DNA from: Cyanophora paradoxa
Lineage: Eukaryota > Glaucocystophyceae > Cyanophorales > Cyanophoraceae
Assembly: GCA_004431415.1 (NCBI GenBank)
Contig: QPMI01000007.1
Span: forward strand, 21,532-85,531
Reading direction: 5' to 3'
DNA length: 64,000 bases
Position numbers and translations under genes: made by a program. Under the pieces are notes generated by a model. The model saw only the letters and a program-made list of their open reading frames with translations. It did not search any database and was not told the origin of the DNA. Shown here piece by piece: positions 11,601-21,030 of this stretch (positions are counted from its first letter, which is position 1; each line of letters begins with the position of its first letter).

Positions 11601-13114
11601 AAGAGGAAGGAGGGGTCCGCGTCGGACGCGGGGCCCGCGATCTGAGCTCCGATGAGCAGTGTGAGACGGGAACGGGCCGCGGGCCGGGGTCGGGGGGCGC
11701 TGACGCACGAGGGGCGCGGGGAGGTCGACGGTGAGGGGGCCCGCCTCGTTGTCGTCGCCCGCGGCCGCGTCGGCCTCCTCCTGCGCTCCGTTCAATGAGG
11801 AGGACGGGGCGCTGGCTGGCACGCGCGGCCGGACCGCGCCCGAGTCGAGATCGAGGTCCAGGCTCGGGGGCGCCGTGACGTCGATGACCTCTGTCTCCTC
11901 CTCGCCCGCGCCGACGTCGACGCCGGCTGCGCCCCCGCCCTTGCCGCCCCCGCCGCCGTGCACGACGTACGCCCCTTGCAGGCATTCCTGCGCGAGGCGA
12001 GGGGGCCTTAGCTCGCGCCACGGCCAGCGCCGTCGAGCGCAATGCAAGCGCGGACCATCAGCGGGCCCATCACGTCGATGTCGACGCGCTCGTCAGGCCC
12101 TTCCTGCGCGCCGCCGCCGCCCGCAGTCGCCCCGCCCGCCTCGCCTCGGGTGCCCGCCTCCTCCTCCGCCGCCACGCTGAAGTTGAGGCGGAGCACTAGG
12201 CCCAAGCTGTTCTCTGGGGCGGGCGTCAGCTCCGATGTCCGGCCAGGCCTCGCCGAGCGCCGGCGCCTTCGCACCGTCGACGGCGACGATGAGCTTCCGG
12301 CCCGGGACGGTCACGAGGTCCTTCGGGATCGCGTGGACGAGCGAGCACCTGCGCGCGCACCCGTGGACATCAATCCTTGAAGCTCGAGGAGGCGAGGACG
12401 TCCACCGCGGACGAAGGCTGACCCCATGGCCATCCTCGAGTCGTTGTAGTGCTGCTCCACGGGGGCTGCCGTTATCCAGCGCTCGCCGCCGCTATCCACG
12501 TCGATGTCTGCGAGGAATTCGAAGTCGTCCGCGGCCGTCGAGTTATCCAGCGCCCTGCGCGCGCGCGCGGGACGGGGGGCGGGCCCGGCCCGGACCCAGG
12601 AAGCAGTCAGGCGGATGTACGGTGAATGGCGGGCATGATTAGACAGCCGAGAAGCGCGAATGCAGAACGCCGAGGCGCCAGCGCCGGCCGCGTCGCGCGC
12701 GCGCGACACCAATTGCAATTGCAAATTCGAAATTAAACCGATCCAGCTCGCACCGAAGGCGCCAGGACTGCGATGCATTGTTGCAGGAGAGCGAAAGTTC
12801 TACCGAATCTAGCCTTGCGCGACTCCCGCGGTCGCGCGTGGACGTGGCCTCGTCGACGAGCTGAGAGTCAAGGTCGACCTCGGCTACGGCGCTCACACAC
12901 GCCGGGAGCGCAAAGTGCATCACGTAGCCATCGTGTATTGCGCGGGCCTGGCGCGCTGTGAGCCCCGGCAACGCCCAGGGGGCCGAGAAGGGCCGGCGCG
13001 CGATGCGCTCACACCATTCGCGCGTACCTGAACGGGCGGGAGCTCCACGGACACTGTATAGCCCGCTGTGCAAGCGGCGAGGGCCAGCAGGGCGCAGGCG
13101 ACGGCGGCTCGCAT
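8607..13114 (-). CDS. Secreted protein with spherulation-specific family 4-like domain
   Basis: The first exon encodes a clear signal peptide (MRAAVACALLALAACTAG), then a GTACGC donor. The C-terminal third carries landmarks of the spherulation-specific family 4 fold: VFNPQDGPG with nearby Asp (10150-10270), AAGVTVLGCG (about 10075-10110), GVGGILFDEGSG (about 9810-9870), then RFWHVLHGCGAG, GAGVLSVSPF and the closing YWDALVAGLNG (8607-8870). Those correspond to the family's NP.sGPG, VLGYV, DGIFFDE, IHG and SYW..LV blocks. The middle (10300-12900) holds fragments with recurring acidic beta-strand motifs (DIDVDSG, VDLDSQ, LDLDLDS, LRLNFSV), suggesting repeated extracellular modules, but many introns there are unresolved. 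Family members are known from fungi, slime moulds and bacteria, often linked to encystment or glycan metabolism. An extracellular or wall role is inference. Strong confidence applies only to the ends. Confidence 0.55.
9538..9560. repeat. Perfect 10-bp hairpin inside an intron
   Basis: GGGGCGCTCT, a 3-nt loop, then AGAGCGCCCC. The arm recurs nearby at about 9474-9484 and 9654-9663 beside AGATCT/TCTAGA-like words, so it may be part of a small dispersed element. It lies between exons of the spherulation-like gene. Confidence 0.5.
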
Positions 13115-13174
13115 TCCTTGCGGCACGGTATCCCCCCCCCGCGCTCGCAAGTCGCTGAGGGCGCGTGCGGGGCG
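13115..13174. promoter_or_regulatory. 60-bp divergent intergenic promoter
   Basis: Only 60 bp separate the start codons of the secreted family-4-like protein (minus) and the ketoacyl-ACP synthase (plus). It contains a C9 run and no obvious TATA box. Both 5' UTRs and any bidirectional promoter must fit here or overlap the genes. Confidence 0.5.
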
Positions 13175-15191
13175 ATGGCGAGCGCTGTAGCTGTCATTAG
13201 GAGGCGCGCGGCGAGCACCTGGGCCGCCCCACCGCTCCAGCCGCAGCGCCGCGTCGTGGTCACGGGGATCGGGCTTGTGACCCCTCTGGGCGTCGGCGTG
13301 GAGCGCGTGTGGTCGCGCCTCACCGCAGGCGAGACCGCTGTGCGTGCCCTGGCCGGGGACGCGTTCGCGCAGTTCCCGTCGAAGGTCGCGGCGCAAGTGC
13401 CGCGCGGCAAGGGCGACGGCGAGTTCGACGTCGACAAGTACGTGGGAGCAGATGTACGCGCCCGCGCGCCGCCGCACCGCCGCGCGCCCCGATCCCTCTG
13501 CAGGAGCAGCGCAAGACGTCGCCCTTCATCGATTTCGCGCTAGCGGCGGCCGAGGAGGCGCTCGTTGACGCGCGCTGGAAGCCGAGCGACCCGCAGGCGC
13601 TCGCAAGGACGGTCCGCCGTTCCTCCGACGGCCGCGCCGCATCGCAGTCGTCGCTGAATCGCTGGCGCGGCGCAGGGCGTGGCCGTCGGCGCAGGAATGG
13701 GATCCATAGACGACATTTGTGACGTCTCTAGACAGCTGGATGCTCAGGTGAGGGGCGCTTGCGCTCGGCGCTCGGCCGCGTGGCGCCCGGCCCGACCCGC
13801 CCGCCCGCCCTCACGCCTTCGCAGGCGTACCGCCGCGTGAGCCCGCACTTCATCCCGAAGATCCTCATCAACCTCGCGGGAGGGCTCATCAGCATAAGGC
13901 ACAAGTTCGGGGTGCGCAGGGCGCCCCGCGCCCCTACCCTCCCTCCCCCGGAACTGAAAAAGCAGTACCCCCCCAGGGCCCCAACCACGCCGTGTCGACC
14001 GCCTGCGCGACGGGCGCGCACGCCATCGGCGACGCTTACCGCTTCATCAAGTTCGGCGAGGCAGACGTCCGCCCCGCCCCACCCCGCCGTCCGCTCCCGG
14101 GTACCAGAACCCCGCCGATCGACCGGGGTACAGGTCATGGTCGCGGGGGGTACCGAGGCCTCCATCAACCCCGTCTCCTTCGCCGGCTTCAGCAGGCGCG
14201 GCTGCCTATCCCAGTACCCTGCGCGCGCTGAAATCCCGTACCCCCAGAGCAAAGGCCCTCTCGACCAAGTACAACGACCGACCGCATGAGGCGTCGCGAC
14301 CGTTCGACAAGGGACGCGACGGATTCGTCATGGGAGAGGTGCGCTGTACCCCAAACTCGCTTTATGTACCCCTGCCGACGCCGCCCTGCCCCGTCGCAGG
14401 GTTCCGCCATTCTCGTCTTGGAGGCCCGCGCACATGCCCGCCTACCCCTTGCCGAATCGCTTACCCCCCAGCAGGAGATGGAGCACGCGAAGGCGCGGGG
14501 GGCACGCATCTACGCCGAGCTCCGCGGGTACGGCCTCTCCGGTGCGCCTCCCCTCTTCCCCGTACCCCTGCCGCCGCAATCCAAGCGCGGGCCGGGGGGG
14601 GTGTAGGAGACGCGCACCACATCACGGCGCCGAGCCCCGGCGGGGAGGGCGCGCTGCGGGCCATGCGGACGGCCCTGGCGGTCTCGGGCCTCGCCCCCAC
14701 TGACATCGCGTACGTCAACGCCCACGCCACTTCTACCCCGCTCGGTCCGCCGTACCCCCCTCCCGCTTCATCCCGTACCCCCCCTTACCCTACCCGTCCG
14801 CAGGGGACGAAAAGGAGGCGGGGGCGATCGCGGCGCTGCTGGGGCCCGCGGGCGTGGCCGGCGCGTCGGTCTCGAGCACGAAGGGCGCCGTGGGGCACCT
14901 CCTGGGAGCCGCCGGCGCGATCGAGGCCGCGTTCTCCGTCCTGGCCGTCCACCGCGTGCGCCCGTACCCCCCTCCCCCCTCCCCCCCCCCACCCTCGGCG
15001 CCTCCCGACGTGGCCTCGCGCAGGGCGTCGTGCCGCCGACGTGCAACCTGAGCGAGCCGGACGTGGGCGAGGCCGGCGCCGGGCTGCGGCTGGTGGCGCG
15101 CGAGGCGGAGCGGCGGGCTGTACCCGCCGCCATGTCCAACTCCTTCGGCTTCGGGGGTACCAACGCCTCCCTCGTCTTCGCCCAGATCTAA
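13175..15191 (+). CDS. 3-oxoacyl-[ACP] synthase II (KAS II / OXSM type)
   Basis: Condensing enzyme of type II fatty-acid synthesis: it joins malonyl-ACP to a growing acyl-ACP. The N-terminus is a basic, Ala-rich presequence ([16 protein letters not shown]), suggesting mitochondrial or plastid import, followed by the conserved [15 protein letters not shown]. Active-site blocks are intact: nucleophile Cys in STACATGAH (about 13990-14020), His in [10 protein letters not shown] (about 14720), Lys/His in [15 protein letters not shown] (about 14875-14905), and C-terminal [13 protein letters not shown]. Several short introns use GTGCGC or GTCCGC donors, several with internal GTACCCC motifs. [21 protein letters not shown] and VHR|GVVPPT rejoin in phase. 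An in-frame upstream Met exists at 13118, but the start at 13175 gives the better presequence. Length fits the family, so it should be active. Confidence 0.9.
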
Positions 15192-15572
15192 TTCCGTCCT
15201 GTACACGTGTCCCTTCTCTCTCTCCAGCTAACTTGAGCCCCACTAGTACTCGTCCTTCCTGCCCTGAGAAGACCCCAAGGCCACTCTCCCGCCCCGCCCC
15301 GCGCGTGTTCGATCGCGTATGTGCAACTTTTCCTCCGGCATATTGGTTCCACTCAGATCTACACTAGAGTACTGCAGCCGCGATCGTGGGGGATCGAAGC
15401 ACACGCGGGGATGCGCATCTTGGGACGATAAACTGAGCACCGCCGCTCTATATCCAAATCGAGCCTACCTAACGGACCTACCCTGGAAAGAAAACGAAGA
15501 AACTGTTGGAAATGGACTGCACTGAGTGAAAGAGGTTGACGAACGGGGCCATTCCTTTTTCCCGCAACCTGC
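15192..15572. other. Convergent 3' region
   Basis: 381 bp between the stop codons of the ketoacyl-ACP synthase and the PRL phosphatase. It must hold both 3' UTRs. No gene is seen. Confidence 0.5.
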
Positions 15573-16584
15573 TTAGGAGTTCACCGCGACGGTCGGCTGC
15601 GCCGCGTCGTGAACCCCGACCTCCCGCCTATCGGAGCCACCGGCCTTCTTTGAGCTACTGCCGCCGCCTTTGCCCCCGAAGAGATTCGACATGAACGCCG
15701 CAATGCCGCCTTTGCCCTTCTTCCCCTTGAACGCTCCTGCGCAACGGAGATCAGCGGACTCCCGGAGCCCAGCGCCGCGCAGGCGGCGGGGCGCGCCGCG
15801 TCTCTTGTAGGCGTAGAGCCACTTGAGCTGGTTGGCGTTGAATGCCCCGCGGCGGCGCTGGCGCACGTACTCCACTGTGCAGCGGAGAAGGGGAAAAGGT
15901 TTAGGATGCATTGAAGAAGCAGAAACAAGGAAGCTGGCGCACCAGCGTCGAGCGGGTCCATGCCCTTCTCAATGAGCGCGACCGCAATCAGGACCGGGGC
16001 GCTGCGAGGCGGACGGGCGGAGTGAGGAACGGGCGCCCGAAAGCAGCTGCTCGGTTCTAGGAGAGCAGGTGAGCGGGTGAACGCACCGGCCGAGGCCCGC
16101 GACGCAGTGCACAGCGATCGTCTCCGGCGGGTCGACCTCCTTCGAGAAGGTGTCCCCGCAGAGTTTGAGCCAGTCATTCAGGATGTTCTCCGGAGGCGAA
16201 GCACCATCCGGCCACGGCCAGTGCTGCGGGAAAAGGTCAGCGGGGACGCGTGGCGGGCAGTGCGGGAGAGTGGGTTCACATGGAGCTTGATATCCATCCG
16301 CTCGAGCGGCTGCGGAGCGGCGCGTGAGGGCACGAATGAAGATCTGCAGCACGAAGCATGCACCTCGCTCGAGTAGGTGGCATCACAAACGCGGACAACG
16401 TGCTTGACGTTGGCCTTGTTGAGTTCCTGCGCAAGATACGGTCAGCGGAGGCCGCGGCCTTCGCCTGCGGGATGCGAGCCTTGATGTAGACGGGCAGGTT
16501 GGCGTCCGTCGGAGCGTCCATCAGGATGAAGCGCAGGTTGTTGTATTCGATGGTGCTCGCGCGGTAGCTAACTGAGAATGCCAT
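15573..16584 (-). CDS. PRL-type (protein tyrosine phosphatase 4A-like) dual-specificity phosphatase
   Basis: Six or seven exons rejoin into a protein closely matching the PRL/PTP4A family. The start contains RFILMDAPTDANLPVYIK, then ELNKANVKHVVRVCDATY after a 53-nt GC-AG intron (16427-16479). Next come WPWPDG (general-acid loop), the P-loop HCVAGLGR with catalytic Cys (16086-16115), APVLIAVALIEKGM and RRRGAFNANQL. A last intron again uses a GC donor (GCGCGCCCC). The C-terminus is a Lys/Gly-rich tract (GAFKGKKGKGG), then a Ser-rich tail ending VAVNS. Typical PRLs end with a CaaX prenylation box after a polybasic stretch. Here the polybasic part is present but the terminal Cys box is absent, so membrane anchoring may differ. 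Probable substrates are phosphotyrosine proteins or phosphoinositides (family knowledge). Confidence 0.88.
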
Positions 16585-17883
16585 GTTGCTGCTGTAAAGC
16601 TTATGGAAGTTGCTGCAGTTGTGGCTGGCGGGACGTTGAAGTTGGGGCGGGTTGAGGGCTTTCTATGGGCTTCGAGGCGCGAACGCCTTGTCTCTCAGGG
16701 AGGACAGGATCGGACTTAGCCGATCCCTCCACGCATCAATAAGCTCCGTTCCTCGTCGGCGGCGGGGCCCGGAGCGGAACCAACTCACATCCGTCACAAC
16801 GACGCTGGCTCTGCCCGACGGTGTCAAGGGTGAGAGGCACGAGCACCACCTCAGCAGCGCACCTGTCGTTCCGCCGGCCAGGAGCGGGAAAACAGGTGAA
16901 GTCAGGGGTGAGGGGCTTCTTTCTCTTTCTGTACCCGGCCGGGGGGAGGGGGGTAGTCGGCTCCCTCGGGCTTCCAAGTTCCACGGCGCGGCTGCGCGGC
17001 AACTGCATATTGAAGTACAGTGCTGCCGACTGCGGCCCTCGGATGCGCGGACCGAGGCGCGTGCGAGCGCGATTCAATTATCCGCCGGGTTCGCGCCAAG
17101 TTCAGCGCTAGCAGCCGCAGCCGCAGTTCGCGGTGTGCTCGCGCGTATCGCAACTCTTCGAAAACCCACTCGCTGAACCGCCGCGCGCGGTCGCAGGCCT
17201 AGGCCGCCGAGGAACGGAGCAGCAGCCGACCTTAAGCTTCAAGCCGCGAACTCCGCCGCAGCCCTCCAGTCGCTGGAATCGAATCTAGATATCGATCTAG
17301 AGTCGAACGTGCGTACGCGTTCCGCGCGCGCGCGCCTGCAGCTGCTCTTTTCTAGGCCTACGTATACGTATACGCGTAGGCCGACGCTTACGCGGACGCT
17401 TACGTGTATGTGTCTCGAGCTCGTTGACGTCCTGAAGTGCAGCGCAGGGCTCCGCGGACGCGCGCGGCCACGGGCCGATGGATTACCGGGGCGCCGGCGA
17501 GTGGCCATGGCTCTTCCGGATGACATTAATATTGGTGCATCGCGCGCGCGCGCGGGGTGAGCCCGAGGCCGGCCAACGAGGCTTCCACGTGCACGGGCAG
17601 GCGATCGGCACCGGCGCGCCCCTCGTGATTGGCATCGGCGCGCTCCTCCTCGTGATCCGCAGCGGCAGGCTCCCCTTCCGCTCGCTCTCGACGGAGGAGG
17701 AGGGCCGGCCGCCTGAGGGCCCGGGCCCGCCTCGAGCTCGCGCGGGCCGAGGAGCATGCGCAGCTGGCGTAAGCGCGGGCGCGGGGGGAGCTCGCGTCGC
17801 GGCTGGCGAAGGCGGCGCAGCTGGGGGCTGCGTGGCCATGGGAGGCTGAGGAGCTCGAGCGGGCGAGGCGGCTGGCCATATGC
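16585..17883. other. Upstream region with possible 5' exons of the RING gene
   Basis: No complete gene is recognised. From about 17650 to 17883 a plus-strand frame continues the Ala/Arg/Glu coiled coil of the RING gene upstream of its first usable Met, but it carries a TAA at 17769-17771. Position 17340-17410 is a run of alternating palindromic words (TACGTATACGTATACG). Confidence 0.4.
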
Positions 17884-18505
17884 ATGGCCGAGGAGGCCCG
17901 GCGGGCGGCGGAGCGCGAGGGCGAGAGGCGGGCGGAGGAGGCGCGGAGGGGCGAGGCGGCCGCGGCGCGGCGGGTGGCAGCGGCGGAGCGGGCGGCGGCG
18001 GACGCGACGGCGGCGGCAAGGAAGGCGGCCGCGGAGCTCGAGGCCGCCCGCGCGGAGGCGGCGGCGCTGCGGCAGGCGGCCGCAGCTGGGAGGCCCCAGG
18101 CGGTCTCGGCGGCGGCCGCGCTGGCGGAGGTGGAGGCAGGCCTGCCGGCGATGGGCCGCGCGGACCTCTCCGCCCTCGTGGCGCGCCTCGGGGCGCTGCT
18201 GGCGGCCGCCTCGCAGCGCCTCGCGGCGGCCCCACGCGAGCGCGAGTGCGCCGTCTGCCTCACCGTGAAGGCCGAGGAGCACATGCGCGTCCTCCACCCG
18301 TGCGCTGCGCCGCGCCGCAGGGGGTTCCGATCTTAAGCTTCCTCCGCTGATCCTGCGCGCCGCGCCGCGCCGCAGGTGCATGCACGGGTTCTGCGAGGAG
18401 TGCGTGGCGCGGCTGCAGGCCGGGGGCAGCCCCTGCCCGCGGTGCCGGCGGCCCTTCGCGCGCGCCTCGCGCGTCTTCGTGGGCGACGCCCCCTCTGGCC
18501 TTTAG
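17884..18505 (+). CDS. Coiled-coil RING-finger protein (probable E3 ligase)
   Basis: The N-terminal part is an uninterrupted Ala/Arg/Glu helix of about 100 residues (EEARRAAEREGERR onward), a likely coiled coil. A RING-HC finger follows: CAVCLTVKAEEH, then HPCMHGFCEEC and CPRCRRPF near the C-terminus. The finger is completed only after removing a short intron (about 18300-18375, GTGCGC donor) that restores HPC|MHGFC in phase. Spacing C-x2-C...C-x-H-x2-C-x2-C...C-x2-C fits an E2-binding RING. The coiled coil should mediate dimerisation. The same helical frame extends upstream across an in-frame stop, so this could be a truncated allele, have an alternative start, or hide an intron. Confidence 0.65.
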
Positions 18506-18923
18506 TCGACGATCTGATCATTTTAATTATCATGAGGCCCCCTATCATGATTCAGTGTGAGATTATATATAATTATATATAATTAACGTTTTTGGGGGGC
18601 TTCGGGAGATTTAATGGAGACTTTAATGAGATGTAGTCTCCAGCTAATATCCGTTGGAGACTTTTCAGAGACTTCCTAAGCAAGCGGCGTTAAACTAAAC
18701 TTTGTTACTTAGCAGCCTTCAACCCATGGCCATGGCCAGACGCCCATGGCCAGGCACCGGGCACCCGGCTTCCATCGCCTCAATATCTCTTCCATTCTCC
18801 ATTCTCCTTCGAAATCCCTCGCACGCGCGTACATATACAAGCCGGGCGGGGCCGTGAAAGCCAAGGCCCAGGTGCAGGGGGTGGGATCCGGAGCACGGCG
18901 CGGCGAGTGCGTAGGCGCATCCC
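18506..18923. other. Intergenic, AT-rich patch
   Basis: Convergent space containing an AT-rich stretch (18530-18700, with ATTATATATAATTATATATAAT) that contrasts sharply with the GC-rich flanks. No gene is seen. Confidence 0.45.
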
Positions 18924-19602
18924 TCACGCGTCGGCGGCGAGGAACTCGGCCTCCACCTGCAGCGGGGCGCACACGGATCACCCTCAAGCTCCAAATTAAA
19001 AGCCGCGCGGAGTTCGAGCTCGCCGAGTCGCAGCAAATTAAATAAAGCGGACCATGTGGGCGAGGTCGGCGGCGGCGTCGAGCTCGGCGGCGTCCAGCTC
19101 CGCCTCCGCCGCAAAGTCCTCCTCATGATCAACCAGCTGCGGGCCGGTGCGATCAGCTCCGACTCGGCGAGGCCTAGGGCCTAGGCTTTGATTTCTCGGG
19201 GGGCCCGGAGCTCGGCGCATATATACCTGGGACTCCTCGTCCAGGAGGCGGGCAGCGCACGCGGTCCACTGCCACATGCCGTTCACTTTGATGAGACTTT
19301 GGTAGGCCACGGAGGTGGAAGGGCAGCTGATGGGGCGGCCGCGCGCGGGGCGAACGTCAGCAAAACCGAATTCGAAGAAACACGGCAGCGGCGCGCGGCA
19401 CTAGTTCATTAAATTTAAGGAGATCTGGAAGATCTAGAGGGCCCCGGGGGACCGGGGCCGGCGCGCGGGCCCGGGGGTGCCAGGGTGCGGCCCAGCTGCA
19501 AATTAAAGCGCACTTGGCAGGCGTCGTCGTAGAATATCCATTCAAGTTCGCCGGCGTGCAGCTGGAGTCGCTGAAGCATTTGATGGTCCCGGCGTCAGAC
19601 AT
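18924..19602 (-). CDS. Possible small Cys-containing protein (hypothetical)
   Basis: Four exons can be joined in phase into a protein of about 100 residues. It starts MSDAGTIKCFSDSSC, continues with NGYSTTTPANC, then AYQSLIKVNGMWQWTACAARL, and ends in a strongly acidic helix (EEDFAAEAELDAAELDAAADL) and EAEFLAADA. Introns are about 178 nt (GTGCGC donor), one starting GTATAT with acceptor CCCGCAG, and one of about 100 nt (GTCCGC donor). Four or more Cys plus one Trp pair suggest a compact, perhaps disulfide-bonded domain, but no signal peptide is visible. A short frame upstream with VDSESRALNNLQLAQ resembles the acidic DVDS motifs of the family-4-like gene, so a longer gene is possible. Function unknown. 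Confidence 0.35.
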
Positions 19603-21030
19603 CGTGTCTCAGTGATAAGCAAGGTGCTCCCGCCGGGCTGTCTTGTTTGCGCGAGTTGCAGGTTGTTTAGCGCTCTGCTCTCAGAGTCGACGTCTGCAGC
19701 CTCTGCTGCTCAGCCGCTGAGCGGCTTTCAAGTTTAGATGTTTCGAGCTCCTACTACCTGTAGGCTACTAGGCTAGTAAGGCTACCCGCGGCGGCGCGGC
19801 CAGCGCTACCCGGGTGTACCGGTACCGTCGCGGCGTCGCCTTCCGAGCGGCCCGAGCCTCGCGTACACGGTACCGACTCTACTACGGTAGTACCGAGTCC
19901 TACCGACTCTGCCGCAGTCTCTGCCGACCGTCGGACTCTCTGGCACTCTCTGCGGCTCTGCCGCTCTGCAATGAGTCTGCCAGGCTGCATGAGCCTGCAT
20001 CATGAGGCTGCATGCGGCAGAAGCCTTAGCTTGAACGGCCCGGCTTGAAGGAGAATTCCGAAGGAGAAAAAAACTAATGCTAACCGTTGAACGTTATATT
20101 ACGATCGAGCTCGATCGCGAGCCTTCACCTTCAAAAACTTTATAATTTACGAAAAATCTGACTCCCTGATTATGAAGCTGAAGCCCCCCGGGCCCCGGGC
20201 CCCGGCCGGGGCCGGGCCCGGCCGGCCCCGGCCGCCGGGCCGCCGCCCGCGGGCCGCGGCCGCCCGCCGGGGCCGCGCCACCGCGCCCGCGGCCGCGGCC
20301 GCCGCGCGGGCGGCCGGGCGCGGCCGGGGCCCGGCCGCCCGGGCCGCCCGCCCGGGCCTGCCGGCGGAGGCTGCCGCCCGGGCCCTGGGGGCCGGGGCGG
20401 CGGGGCCCGAGCCGCCCGACGGCCGCCCCACTGCGGCCCCAGCTCCGACGTCGACTCCTCCGACTCGGCGAGTCCGACGGTCCTCCGAGGCTACGACCGT
20501 CTGACTCCGAGGCTCCCCTCGATCGGCTAAAAATCGATCTCCGATTGCGAACTTCGGACTCCGGGAAAACCGACGTTGCGATCGAGCTCGATCGCGAGCC
20601 GGGCGCCCGGCCTTCATGATCATGATTAATATTCATGAGTTGAATGGCAATTGCAATTGCAAGTTACTAGTACCGGTACCGTACGTAGTAATAATTCAGG
20701 CCGCCGGGCATGCGCAAGCTGAAACTTTTTTGAAAGCGTCGCCCGGCGCGGCGGCGCCGCGGCCGTGGCCGCCGGCCCGGCGCCGGGTCCGAAGCGACCG
20801 GCGCGGCGGCGCCCCGGCGTAAGAGCTCGAGTCGTAGGACTCGTCACGGCGTAGCTGACCTCGGAAGGCCTGGGCGGCGCGGCCGCCAAACCGTTGAACA
20901 ACAGCAAACTCGTGCCTAGCATTTAATTTCCTGCACACACATGCGGGCCCCGGGCTCGGGGATCGATATCGAGATCGCGAACGAAAGGAGGGGAATAGAA
21001 AGAAATTTAAAGCGCGCCGGCCTCGCCGGC
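19603..21030. other. Intergenic region with G/C-only island and palindromes
   Basis: No coding exon is supported. The region holds the direct-repeat-flanked G/C island (listed separately). Around 20640-20700 is a string of nested palindromic words (CAATTGCAATTG, ACTAGTACCGGTACCGTACG). Confidence 0.5.
20102..20600. repeat. G/C-only island flanked by 22-bp direct repeats
   Basis: Identical 22-bp copies at 20102-20123 and 20579-20600 share the core CGATCGAGCTCGATCGCGAG, itself partly palindromic. Between them, 20178-20435 is nearly pure G and C, built from CCGG, GGCC and CCCGGG words. The arrangement could mark an inserted element or a duplication scar, or just reflect the palindromic bias of this DNA. 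No coding sequence is apparent. Confidence 0.5.

Noticed and set aside
20178-20435. CpG-island promoter or coding exon in the G/C-only island
   Set aside because: Both strands give only Pro/Gly/Ala/Arg simple sequence and no adjoining splice-consistent exon was found.
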